Shown: positions 1 through 12,700 of the stretch, piece after piece | Position numbering within the stretch: position 1 is the stretch's first letter | How the letters are laid out: each line of letters begins with the position of its first letter | From: Euwallacea fornicatus | Lineage: Eukaryota > Arthropoda > Insecta > Coleoptera > Curculionidae | DNA length: 64,000 nt | Direction: 5' to 3' | Assembly (NCBI RefSeq): GCF_040115645.1 | Contig: NC_089573.1 | Coordinates: 496,001-560,000, forward strand | Notes under the pieces: generated by a model | The model's database searches: none | What the model was told of the DNA's origin: nothing | The model's input: only the letters and a program-made list of their open reading frames with translations | Made by a program: the position numbers and the translations under genes

Positions 1-1574
1 GTGAACCATTTAAAAAACGCCTGATCTACATAATTTCTCATCGGTTTTTGTATTCTTTTTTTGTTTGTTTTTAAATTAGTTTTGTTAACTAAACTCTTAA
101 TTTTATGCTTTTTTTTAAATCGTAGAAATAGTAGGTTTTGATAATTTATACTTTTTGCGCACGTCTCAATGAGAAATTCCCATTTCCAAATCGTGAATGG
201 TATTTAATTTTTGTTCAATTATCAACACCTTATGTTTTTTAGCTTCCATATCAACGGTGAACCACATTCTTTACAATTTAATGCACGAATAAATGAAAGC
301 AATGAAAAAAAAGATGTGATCCGGGGGGATTCCCCGGCGTTGAGGATTTTCATCTAAAAATCGATATTAGTGCATTGTAACCGATAATATCCTCCTTGTT
401 TTGTGTTGAAAAGTGTTGGCTTAAATATACGTGAGTTCTCTTTAATTAAGTGACTAAAGCTTGTAGTTATACGGAAATTTTTTTATTTCGTTCGCTAAAA
501 CCGAGTGTTCGCTGCATCCGTGGTACGCTCTAACCTAGTTCTACTGTGTTAAGAACAATAGTAAAATAAAATATTTTTCTTCGTATTTTCAAAGGGGCAC
601 AAAATAGTTTACTGAAACTCGGTATACTTACACAGTAATCTAAATATTACTTTTCCCATCTATTTCAAGAAAAATGTTGTAACAATAAACGTTCGTAGGG
701 GTTAACTTCCTTCGAGAAATAGGGATACGCCACTGCTATTTTCTAAATTAGATACATTGTTTTATATAACCGATTCAGAATTCACTAAAAATGTTTCTTC
801 TATCTTTTAGATACGGTAAGTAGTTTTTGAGAACCAAGTGCCGCGTTGAAAATCTATCCTGAAAACAATGGCAAAATTAGAAGAAAAGCTGATAATGCAA
901 AACGTGTTTCACGAGAAAAGGGATTGACGCATTTATCATGGCAAATAGTGGTCATTTTCACCACTGTTATGATGTATCCAATTTGGAAACTACCACTGGC
1001 GTATCCCCCATTCTCCTACAGGAATTAAGAATTAGTAACACCTACGCACGTCCATGATTACATTATTTTTCTTCAATTAGACATTTTCTTTCAAATAGAA
1101 GGGAAATGTACTGTCTAGGCTGTTGTATAGGTATTCAAAGTTTCAATATCATTTTTGATACTCGGAAATAATGGAAACTTTAGATAGCCATAGTCAACAT
1201 TATTTAATTTTCGTTTTCGATCATTTTTTTGGGAAATTTTTGATCTTAAAGGAAATCAAGGTTCAAGAATACCCCCATTTTATCAAAGCGTCCCATAAAA
1301 TTTTATAGACAAAATACCTTTTATCATTTGACAACAAGAACCTAAACGTAGAGGAAACAACTACCCCCCAAAAGGGATAAGAGAAATGTACGCTAGAATT
1401 TCTACACAGGAAAGATAGTAATGGGGCGCATGTTATTTACAACCGTCCTTCCCTTTGTTTAGCGGAAAAAACCGCTATCTTTAAGCAGTAAATTCCTTTA
1501 GTGTGTGGAGTAACTTCTCAATTATTGTCAACAACTTTTCTCGTTTTCCGCATTTTAGATAAGAACTAAAAGTG

Positions 1575-1805
1575 CAATTAGTTATAATACTAATTACATT
1601 ATATAAACCGACAAAAGCTCATTGTACTTCTAAATTATTTATTTGCTTCAGAGAACATCTGTTTTGGTTTATTGGAAAAGTTGGCCTTATCTTACAAAAC
1701 TAATCACACCATGTTTTTCAACAAAATTCAAATAACTCTCAAGTTAAGTTTGTCAGTTTGTAATCAGTCTCACGAGCGCATAAGCTAAAAGTAATCTTCT
1801 TTCTC
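1575..1805 (+). repeat. Upstream copy of a local duplication flanking mGluR exon 1
   Basis: This stretch is clearly similar, with mismatches and small gaps, to 3485-3747 immediately before the first coding exon. Shared blocks include tataaaccgacaaaa, ggccttatct and aaaactaatcacaccatg, and both copies end in a pyrimidine-rich tract. In this copy the tract ends in tctcaag, whereas the downstream copy ends in tttttcag, a good 3' splice site. The two copies are about 1.9 kb apart and separated by repeat-derived DNA. Confidence 0.75.
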
Positions 1806-1827
1806 AAGAAACAATTTATCACCACAC

Positions 1828-1852
1828 CCTCTCTCTCTCTCTCCCTCTCTCT
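1828..1852 (+). repeat. CT dinucleotide microsatellite
   Basis: An almost pure (CT)n tract with one interruption (a CC in the middle). Confidence 0.9.
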
Positions 1853-1980
1853 ACACAGTATCTCGCTTATACCGACCTCTAATTGTCTTAAGCGATTCGA
1901 TAATTTAGAAATACAAGACTGGATTAATATAAAAAAACCCTCTTCATTCCACAGCTGATACCTCAATTTTTCCAAATGAG

Positions 1981-3475
1981 CGACCCGGAGTTTTGATATA
2001 TTTTCAGTTTATATGCAAATAAAAGAACAATCTATCAATTCATTACAATGGTCCAAAAATAGAGAAGACAGCACTGAGGTATCAATTATCCACCATTGCA
2101 AATGGTACATAAAGAGAAATCTGAAGTGAGTTCAAAACATAAAATTAATATTGTTACGTTTTCCGTCTGTAAATTAACAATTTACCAATTATCATACACG
2201 GGCGCTCATTTAAAATAAATCGAAAGTTCACTCCCTTTGTGAGGAAAACATCAACGCCTTCGTATACGTCCAGAAATATTAAATACTAGTGGAGATCAAA
2301 ATAAATAATTAAATTGGTGATGTCAGTCCGGCTTCGTGGCCTCCGCGAAATCCTGACTTATATTCATTGGATTTCTATTTATGGGATCATATGAAACAAC
2401 TTTTGTACCAAAAGATAATTTACACCAAAAAGTAGGTGTTGGGCAGACTGCGGATGGCTACTGCTTATATAAAAAATCATCCAGATATGTTGATTCGGGT
2501 AAAACATTCATTATTTTATCGTGTGAAGCAAGTAGTCTTGCAGACGAAGGACATTTCGAATGACAGTTACAATATTTTTACTTTAAACTGGTCCATGTGT
2601 GTAATTTTTAGTAAAAAGTAGGTATGTGCAGAAAAATTTAAGATCCTCTAAATTCCAGCAATAAAAAGAATTCCTGTAATAATTGTAAAAATAATTGCAA
2701 TCAGATATATGTCTATCTGAAGTTTTTGTCGTAAAATGAGTTCACCTTTGATCTACCTCCCTTTGTCGGTTGGCTAAAAATCACCCTGTATACCATAACA
2801 CTTGCACTCCTTTAAAAGCGCATGCACGGGAAACCTAATAATATAAAGGATGGTTTGTTTGAAAATGCGGAAATTTTCACATTTTAAATAAAAAGAGATG
2901 TTCCATACTTTTTATTAATCACTTGAGGCATGTCTCCGCGATTGCGAAAATCCCAAATTTCGAATATCCCAGAAATCAGTAGAGAACGATATAGAGGAAC
3001 ATAAAGTTTTCTGGGCATACCTATGGCAAAAGCCACATTTAGATATTATAAAAAGAAGGATAGTAATGAATATAAAAATTATATAGGAGGCAAGCCTCAA
3101 ATGGCTTGAAGCAGGTTTTTTTTCGAAACTACCCTGTATATTCTGGGCCATTGAACGACCAATTTCCTCCTGGCTCAGCTGGTTCTCGAGTTATCTGAGT
3201 AATTGTCTAGAATAACTTGGAGTGATTAAAACCAACATTCTCCTTATCTAGTTAACTATGCGTGGAAGTTACTGATAATTACCGAAAAACCTCTGTAAGC
3301 TTGTCCAACATCCATGTAATCGTCGAAATAAGAGGACCGAAAGGCGACAAAGCGAAGCTTTGGGTTTCTCCTTAAGCTGAACACGTATTTACTGAAAGCG
3401 TATTGGAAAGAATACACGCAAACCCCATGGAAAGTCATGTGAGAAATCCAAAAACTTATCACAAAGAACCTGAAT
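1981..3475. repeat. Diverged dispersed repeat, block A
   Basis: Several stretches match 8156-9150 in the same order. Near 3260-3470 and 8920-9145 both carry gtccaacatccatgtaatcg-like text, then gaacacgtatttac, then gagaaatccaaaaactt. Near 2930 and 8540 both carry tgtctccgcga. Block A has extra material (about 2190-2790), including the transposase fossil at 2328-2408, which block B lacks. Units near 3115, 6055, 6244 and 8705 share an (a)ctcgatttttt core followed by accctgtat-like text, so the family seems built from units of roughly 190 bp. It is old: matches are broken by frequent mismatches and indels. Confidence 0.6.
2328..2408 (+). pseudogene. Mariner-family transposase C-terminal fossil
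   Basis: One frame reads WPPRNPDL..LDFYLWDHMK, the tail of the third catalytic block of mariner/IS630 transposases (usual form WPPRSPDLNPLDFFLWG). Stops and frame breaks surround it, so only a fragment remains. The same block is intact in the complete element at 30940-33161, in a related subfamily. Confidence 0.7.
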
Positions 3476-3484
3476 CAAAAGTTC

Positions 3485-3747
3485 CATTAGTCATAGTACT
3501 AATCACATAATATAAACCGACAAAATTTCTTGGAATTACTGAATGCTGCTCATCAAAAAAGCCCATTGTGCCTCTGAATTATTTATTAACTTCACGGAGC
3601 GTCCGTTTTGGTTTATTGGGAAAGTTGGCCTTATCTTGCAAAACTAATCACACCATGTTTTTCACTAAATTGAGGTAATTTTCAAGCAGAGTTTGCCAGT
3701 TTGTAATCGGCCTCACCACCGCATAAGCTAAAGGTAATTTTCTTTTT
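3485..3747 (+). repeat. Downstream copy of the duplication, ending at the exon 1 splice acceptor
   Basis: Partner of 1575-1805. This copy runs straight into tttctttttcag (to 3750), the probable 3' splice site of the exon that carries the mGluR start codon. The splice signal of the gene therefore lies in, or at the edge of, duplicated sequence. Confidence 0.75.
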
Positions 3748-3750
3748 CAG

Positions 3751-3789
3751 CGTGAAGGCAGTTTAGAAAGTACCAGAAGTCAGCTGGGG
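3751..3789 (+). promoter_or_regulatory. mGluR: Probable 5' UTR end after splice acceptor, mGluR
   Basis: A strong polypyrimidine tract plus cag ends at 3750, so the start-codon exon probably begins at 3751. The 39 bases to the ATG at 3790 contain no in-frame stop, so translation could formally begin further upstream. The ATG at 3790 is preferred because a signal peptide begins exactly there. Confidence 0.55.
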
Positions 3790-6700
3790 ATGTTATTAGC
3801 GTTCCTGATAGTACCTCTTATTCCTTTTCTGTTCGCCCAGCAGGAATTAGCCCAGTTGCAAGTCGAATCCTTTCAAGCATCCAGTACCATTCCTGGAGAT
3901 ATAATCCTGGGAGGGCTGTTTCCAGTTCACGAGAGAGGGGAAAAGACGCCATGCGGGCACAAAGTGTACCACCGAGGAGTGCAGAGGTTGGAAGCCATGC
4001 TATTTGCCATCGACAGAATCAACGCGGACTCAAACATACTTCCAAACATCACCATAGGTGCTCACATTGTAGACACTTGTTCTCGAGATACTTACGCATT
4101 GAATCAATCTTTAGCATTCGTTAGAGCGTCGGCACTGAACAATATAGACACTTCCAATTATGAGTGCCAAGATCATTCCATTCCGCGCCCAAAGATAAAT
4201 TTCTCGGGTACTACATTCGGTGTGGTTGGTGGTAGTTACAGTTCGGTTTCTCTGCAGGTCGCCAACCTCTTGGGTCTGTTCAGGATACCTCAAATATCTC
4301 CCGCATCCACTGCCAAAGCTCTAAGTGATAAAAGCCGATTTAAATACTTCGCGCGTACGGTACCTCCCGACACGTTCCAATCCAGTGCGTTAGTCGATAT
4401 CGTGAAAAGCATCAATTGGTCCTACGTATCCACAGTTTACTCCGAAGGCTCCTACGGGGAATATGGAATTGAGGTGTTCCATAGAGAGGCCGAGGATCGC
4501 AACGTGTGCATAGCTACAGCTGAAAAAATTCCCAGCAACGCCGATGAGAAGGAATTCGATAACATTATCACTAAACTCAAGAAGAAAGGCAACGCCAGGG
4601 GTGTCATTTTGTTCACAAGGGCCGAAGATGCTCGGTAAGTGTTATGTTACTTTTAAGTTCAGATTAAATCTAATATACGAGAAAAGTTTTATACGAGTTT
4701 GAAAAGTTCGAAATCTCAGATAGAGGCTCAATCCATAAAAGTGTAGCTTTTGTAAACCCTAACATCTGTCAGTGCTAATACTTAAATCGCCTTCAAAATA
4801 ACTTTAAATTGGAAGAAAGCTCAGCTCCCTGAGACGGTTGAGTAATGCAATACCAATCCGCTTTTAGATGCGTCACGTAATTACCTAATAAAGAAATACG
4901 TTAAACCAGTCCGTACAAAACTACCGAGCGTCAGATTGGGGCGAACCAAAAGGTGAAATTCTGTACTTTCCCGAACCGACATTGGTATTCAATTTAATAT
5001 CCAGTTTGAGGAATAAGAATCGCTTTAGTAACAAAGTGCAACATGAACTTACCTGAACCACCATCCACGCAATTTTGAAAATAAGAATTTTGTGCTTTAA
5101 TACGCAATGAGAATCAGCCAGATCCAATATTGAACGAGTTTTCCCTTAAGGCTGTCTTCATTGCCTTTTTTTCAGCGTCCGTGCTTTAATAGCCAACGCC
5201 CCCAAATCGACTTCCTCTAAAATTATTTATGGGTCAAATGCTTTTCGAAATGAATTAGAATTTAATTGGTAATGTTTAACGTAAAATATGATATTTCGTT
5301 TGAAAATCGATGTATGTGAATTATTGCAAAACGAATAATTTATGAGAATTAGTAATTCATTCGCGCGATATCGGAGAGAGGAGATTTCAATGGGGTTCTG
5401 AGCAAGCTTGCCTGAATTTATTAGGAAAGAAGAATTGCTCCGACCGATGTTTGAAAAATTTTATCGCTCACTTAAAATATCACATTTTTCAAAAATTCCC
5501 TCAGTTACCCCCAATTTGGCTGCACTGAATATTGAATTTATTATTCCAAACAATACTTACACGTGTTTGCTTAATCAAAATCGAGTGTTAACAGGTCACT
5601 GGCGACATAATCTGCATGAGGGAATCTTGATTCACCGATCCCCTTCTCTATCATCCACAGGCTTCCCTAATTAAACACTAAACTCCCAAAATAAATTCCA
5701 TGATGGATTCAGCTGGCAACTACAATAATTATTCCCGATGCCTTGTCATCGATAATAGGAACATTTGCACATACCAATCAAACAACATAATTTGGCCATT
5801 TCATTAGTTTCAATAAGGTCCTAATGTGTAAATAAGCAAATAGGTTAAGGGCGCGTTGTACATCCAACACGACCTGCAGTTAGGGTTACCGAGTTGAAGA
5901 TATAAAATTAGGCCTAAGTTGTCGGAGTAACTTTGAACGGAAGTTTCGGGGCTCTAGCGAGCGCATAATTATCCTACAGGCAGATCTCTAGAATGTCCAT
6001 CTTCTTTGTTTGTTGGAAAAACCTGTAGACAAGGGGCAGTTTCGAATAGTTCGTAAGGTGTATACTCGATTTTTTCCTATAAGCAACCCCGTATATTACA
6101 ATATTGTCTCCTTGTTAGTTGCTGATAGAACCATTTATAAATAGATTATTCGACAGGGATCTCCACTGGATTTTGAGATATTTCAGGATATATGGAGAAA
6201 CAGTCGAATTGGTGAGCAGCTTTCCTGTGATTCCAAAGTCGGAGACTCGATTTTTTGTTAATAAACGACCCTGTATTTTATAACATAGTGCCTGTTTTTA
6301 CATTTCAAGAGAAAAACTTATTTTTCTACCTTATATCAATCTCTGTTTATATTTCAAATATTCGAGGATTTATGGAGAAATACCTCCATTTGCTTTAACC
6401 AAGTTAGTCTTGATTTGAAAAACTTAATATTACGAAGTAACCCTTATGTATATGATATATGATATAGAGGACTAAAAATCCCGCATAAATTTGTTAAAAA
6501 TTTAAGGAAATATTTGTTATAAAAATACCGAAACAAGTTCAATATTGTTTTTAGTTGGGTATTTCTTAACGTAACAGACATGTAAACAGAATTTCCCTTG
6601 TAATAAATAAGTGTTTGTTTTCGTTTTTTTCCTTATGGCATCCCAAATACATTATTACGTTTTTGAGTTCTTTGAGAAATTTTGAACATATTTCATGTAA

Positions 6701-9700
6701 CATCCCCACGTCTAAATTCAAAAATTATTGAAATATTTGCTCAATATGGCAACTAAAGTTGCCGCTAGATCCCCTGATCTCCTCCAAATGACCTTTTTTC
6801 ATTAGCTTATCTGAAACATAGGATACATTTAAATAAGCCCGACAGTAGAAAAGAGTTCACAAAATTAAATTACTCAAGAAGCTCAAAAAATACCTCCTCA
6901 AATGTTAAGAAACGTTCTTGAGAAATTTCAGTTGCGGCTTGTCCACTATCAGGAAATCAACGCGACACAGCTCCACCATTTAATAAATTATATTGTAATA
7001 ATTTATATTGTTAATTTATAAGTATCAATAGTTCTATCGTTATTTCTTTTTTTTTTGTTTTTTTTTCGAAAAATTTTGATTTTAGACATGTGTATGTTAC
7101 ATGAAATATGCTCAGAATTTCTAATACGATTCAAAATCGACATAATACAGGGTGTCTCTAAAAGGTCTGTACAAAATTCTATCACAGATTTGTGAAGTGA
7201 AAACATTATGACTCAACCGAATTCACCTTTACTCAAAAGCGGAAGGTTTTTAGAATATAGGACGCCAAAGTAATAATAATAATCAGTCACTTCGAACACT
7301 TACTAAAATCGTAATTTTTTTACATAAGTAAATTTACGTTTTTAAGTAGTTTATAATGTATTTTTAAGTTTTAATATTTTCCGTTTCAACTGTATAAATA
7401 AATAAGTATTAGGTAATTTTTCAAGACGTGCAGCGAACTTTAAATTTCAAATATATCCAGAAGAAATCCCTGTAGGGACTTGTACCAATAGATCTGTTTT
7501 TCATAAAACATGTAGGAAAACACAAATTTAGTCACAAACAAATTTTATATCGGGTGATGAAAAAGTTATACCCTTTTAAAAAAAGTTGGGTTAGTACTGA
7601 GAACGCTCTCTACAATGTGCAACGAAAGTGTAAACGAATTTTGATATCTCGCCCATAAACCGCCCCAAATGATATTTTGTTCAGATACATAACATCTTGT
7701 ATTTTGAAAACCGGCCACTTTTGGACTAAGAAAAATTGAGTTAAATCTTCATGTTTCCGCTTCAGAAATCTGAGGTCTTTTAAAGATACCATGTATACAT
7801 AATATACATGAGGTTCCACAGGAAAAAAGTAAAATGTACGTTTATCTACTACATGGGAAACCCTGTACACGTGTCTGTTACGTCAAAAAATGCATAACTA
7901 AAAATAATATTTCACGCATTCCAGCATTTTCATGAAAAATATTTCCTCGAATTTTTAATTAATTTATTTAGGATTTTTGATCTTCTGTGTATAATTGTAA
8001 ATATCTAGAATAAGAATTTGCCACTATATTATCCCTGTATACAGTATATATTTTATACCGATCTCTGCACGTTTTTGAGATATTGGATAATTCGCATAGA
8101 GGTAGTTGACTTAATACGAAATCATCTTCATTCAGAAGCTGAGAGCTTTTTTTCACATAAACGCCCCGAACTTTATGTTTTCAGTTTAAATGCACATAAG
8201 GAAACGACCCATTAATCCATTGCAATGATCCAGAAAACTAAAAGACCTGCTTTGATAGACGAATTATACATCTCTGCAGATTTTCAAGATATTCTATGGA
8301 GACAGTCTTGAAGTAACTTAAAAACATAAAATTGAGCGTCTTTACGAGGAGAAATTTCCTTTACGAATACATCCGGCTTGCCTTCATATACCCTCCGACA
8401 TATTAAAAACCAGTAGAGATCGATATAGCAAAACACATGTTCCCTTTAGAAACGTACACACGTAGTTTGTTTGAAAAAGCTCGCTTTTCACCCTCTAAAT
8501 AAGAAAAAATACCCTTTTTTCAGTCAACTTAGACTTGTCTCCGCGAATCTCGGATATACGAACAACTTATAGATTGGTCTAGAAAACTATTATGTTTTCC
8601 AAATATTGCTATAAATTAACAGAACTTTTACCTATTATAAGGATGAGAAAGGTTGTGAATATAAGGATTATGGAGAAGACTTGCCTGAAGCGGCTTCAAC
8701 CAAGTTCGAAACTCGATTTTTTAAGCCACCCATGCTCTATGGTTCTACACGTTTAATTTCTACGTCACTAAATCGAAAATTTTCCAATACATTGTCCCAT
8801 ATTCATCCCGGCTAGCTTTCGAGTTTCGTGAGTAATTGTCGAGACTAACTGAAATTGACTGAAAACAAAACTCCTCCATAACTGATCGACAACGCATTGA
8901 AGTTATGGATAACATAATGTGAGAGATAATTCGTGCAAAATCTCTATGGAGCCTGTCCAATCACAACATCCACGTAATCATGGAAATAAGAAGGCTGAAA
9001 GGCAACAAAGCAAAGCTTCGGCTCTCTGCTTAAACTGAACACGTATTTACAGAAAGTAATTTTACGATTCTCTTAAATCCGCTTATTGGAGAGAATACAC
9101 GGAAACCCCATGAAAAGTCACGTGAGAAATCCAAAAACTTCCCACAAAGCCAAGCTTTGTGGATGGTAATATAATTTCGAGCATATCCGTCGACAGGTTC
9201 CCATCCAATTTAGGTGTTTTGAGTATTTCATTTCTTCTCCGTCAGTGTCAAATTACTTTTATAATAAAAAGATATAAATCAAAACGGGTCGTCGAAACAT
9301 AAATCTTGGGTGCTAACAAGATAAGTGGCTTGGCTGAACAAGCCTCGAACATTTTCGACCATTAATTATCCCAAGAAATTGGTCCGGCTTGATTAAATAC
9401 AAAGTTTTGTGTGTGTGGTGATTTTTCGAAGAAGAGAAGTTTCATTTATTTGTTCATTAATCAGACAAAGTTGTAAATGAATATGAGCCTTCCTAATTTT
9501 GCAATGAAGGGAGGGACCTTTCAATTTACTTGGTAATACCACAGCAAAGGAATACACAGCGGAACCACTCGATCGTCGGTGCTTTGATGTTTTTCGACCT
9601 GGATTTTCTGCCACCTCTGGTAAACACCTGATAGCGCATACGACGTAAACAGAGAATTAGGGCTGTGCGTGGCACGAATGAAGGGACCGGGCTTGCAAAA

Positions 9701-12700
9701 ATGATACTCTAGATTGCGATTTACGGATTTGTTTCTCTGAAATCGAAAAATGAAATAGGCAAAAACCATTAATTTCAATATTGAAATGAACCTTTATACG
9801 TTATTATCAAATTATGGTTCTGTTTAATTCATTTCCGAATTCCACTAATTAAACTCATGGGCAAAAAAACCGGAGAACATAAATATTATTCAATTTCGAA
9901 CCTACGTGGCTTTTTTAATTTTATGTCGATTTTTATACATATTTTTTGACAAAAATTGTAATTGTTCATTTTAATTATTGCCGGAATTCTAATTTCCCTG
10001 AAAGTTGCGATCTTTTGCCGTTGTACAAGGTGAAGCCACGAGGTGCTTTTTGATCCAGATTTCTGAACACTCTGGGGAAAAATCAGAAGACACTGTGACA
10101 CGTATTTGCATGTCACTGCAAAGCTTCACGTTTCCTCAAAATTCCCCATTTGATTAATGATAATCGACCAACTCTCGAAGGAATTACATCTTTTTTAATA
10201 AAAAGGTGCGGTTTAGCTATAAAAATCGAAACACGTCGAACAAATAAACAGCAATAAACGGTATAAATTAATATCAAACTTAAACGAACAATAGTGGCGT
10301 GCATTTGCTCCTCGTGCTTTCATCACGTCTACCATATGACGAGGTAAGCTTAAGGCGCAATTAGCAATTAGTCCTTGCAGGACATTTTCCCACTGTTCAA
10401 GGAAAGCCAGTCGAAGGTCTGCAACGGTTCTCCAGATGTCGGTTGTGAGTACGTGAATCAAAAAAAGTAACGTTATGGAAACATGAAGCTTTACGATTGC
10501 ACGTAAAGGTACTCCGCAGTGTCTTCAGATTCTTCCTCGGGGAGTCCAGAAATCTCGATCGAAACGCACTTCTAAGCTTCATGCTGTATAATCGCAAGTT
10601 AATTATCGCTTTTGGTAAAGCTAATATCCAATAATGACTAAAGTGAAAACGCCTTCAATTTAACCAAAAGAAATTATCACAAGCGATATAAAACCCAAAA
10701 ACCTATGTAAGATTCAGATTGAATGATACTTATGTTGCATCGGGTGTTTTTGATACTACTTTAAATATATGATGTTGGTTATATCTTTGTAATGAAATCA
10801 CAGGTCAGAGAGAAGGTATTCAAGCTTACGTTTATTAATACGGAATATACAGAGTGTTGGAGTGACTAATGAATGTAATGAGCGCGGACACCACGACTGC
10901 GTTACGATGACCGACCGTACCACAAAAACAAGGGCGAGAAAAAAGAGCCCTCCACGCCTTGTCCATCCTTAAGTACCCACACCCATGGTGATAAACCATG
11001 GGCGTACCTTGGCCAGGGTGCCATCTGCACCATTTGCCGCATCAATCAGTGGCGTCTTAACCGGGAATTGGAACTGCAGCTGTGAGACCGGACAAGGTCT
11101 ATTGCGGGCAATTCCAGCGCCGACAAAGCTCACTATATGCAGCTCCAATGCCGGCCAGGTTCATTGTGGGGACTTCCAACATCGACAAGGCATGGCATGG
11201 GAAATTCTCATGCTCTGGCCAATGCCTACCAGTGCCGTGCCTCAAGGGGTATTTCTAACTTAAAAGTAATTCCTACTGCCTAACCCTTATCGAATTTACA
11301 CTTAATGCATATTTACAAAATGACTAGATACGAAACTAAAGCGCAGGGTCAGTTACGTAACCCTACACTTATGTCGTCCAGTTTTTTATGGTCAGGGGTG
11401 TATTTTAAAATGTCCTAATAGGACTTTTTATGAGACACCTGCGGGTGTTTTCTTCAAAATTTCTGATTTTCTGTAATCACGGGTAAAATAAATCCAGTAA
11501 ATCCGGCTTCGTCGTAAAACCGACAGTCCGAGATCCTCTCAATATCGGACATAAAAAGTGCAATATGGCTGAAAATTTCAGACGAAATGATTCTGCCGCG
11601 TATCTGTGTTCGGTGGTAATACATGCATCCGAATGATTTTTAATTAGTCCTAAAATGGCACTGTAAAGTCTTATTTTGTAGATATTAAAAGCTTTTCCAT
11701 TCTCTGCAATTACTCATTGAATGTAACCCCTATTTATACTTTCCGCTCACAGAACACAGAGTCGTCAGTTTTCATTCAATACTCTGTTCAACAATTAGAT
11801 TTTTGAGATATTTAGCTCAAAATCGCTTTGCTCGACGTATTTTCTGGTTTCCTATATGTGTCTGTTTCAAAATGAATCCATAAGCTTGTGAAAATTTAGC
11901 GAACCCTTCGCGGAATAAAGGAAAGCTTTCTTTCCTTCCTCCTTTGATAAACCCATCCCGGAATGCGCTAATGTATGGGCTGTAATTTATATCGGGGTGT
12001 CGATCCTCGAGGGATCTACATGCCTCGTCTTAGTTTATTTTCGTCGAGAAAACTATGGGAAATAATGAAAACACATTCCCGTCATTCAACCTAAAACGAA
12101 TTTTCCGTACAATTTTACAATCAGTTTTGCTTGAGCAGCTCGAGGCACGTGCCAAGAACTTCTCTGCACACGAGGAGGTTTATTTGATGAATAAAAATAG
12201 GCCTTTGAAATATTTCAGATATAATAAAGCTAAAGCTCAATTATACACCACCATCAAAGCTTTTAGGAGTCAGATTATAAAACGGGTTTTCTCAGAAAAT
12301 GACAATATTCACGGTTGTGTGGGTTTTAATTTCAATTTGGAGACCTCTCGGCTAAGATAGTCCCAGAAGGACCTAACCTAACGCTTAAAAATATATTATG
12401 AAAAAATTACATTATTTCTCAACGCAGTCTTCTTTGAGAATGCCATACTCTTCTCAACGATGTTCTGCGACTTCTTTACCACATTTAAAGCAAGAAACTT
12501 CGCATGTTTAAAAATAGACCTCAACCTCGGACTCCACCTCTTCATTATTGACAGATCCCTTTCCATCAAGCTATTTTTTTCACTTTAGAAATTGAAAATA
12601 ATCTGAGGGGGCTAAATCTGGCGGGCAGGGTGGATGAGGAAACAGTTCGAAAACAAGTTGATTGATTTTGGCCATCGCTAGTACCGCAATGTGGTCTGGT

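Larger units (their letters stand above)
1..3789. other. Non-coding DNA upstream of mGluR
   Basis: No convincing protein gene is visible. The open frames here are 60-78 codons long and have no recognisable motif. The stretch contains a short CT microsatellite, a transposase fossil, a diverged dispersed-repeat block and the upstream copy of a local duplication, each listed separately. The mGluR promoter and first 5' UTR exon(s) should lie here or further left, but I cannot place them from sequence alone. Confidence 0.6.

Noticed and set aside
12055..12360. 101-codon plus-strand open frame in intron 1
   Set aside because: No recognisable domain, no splice or expression signal, and it is of a length expected by chance in 64 kb.
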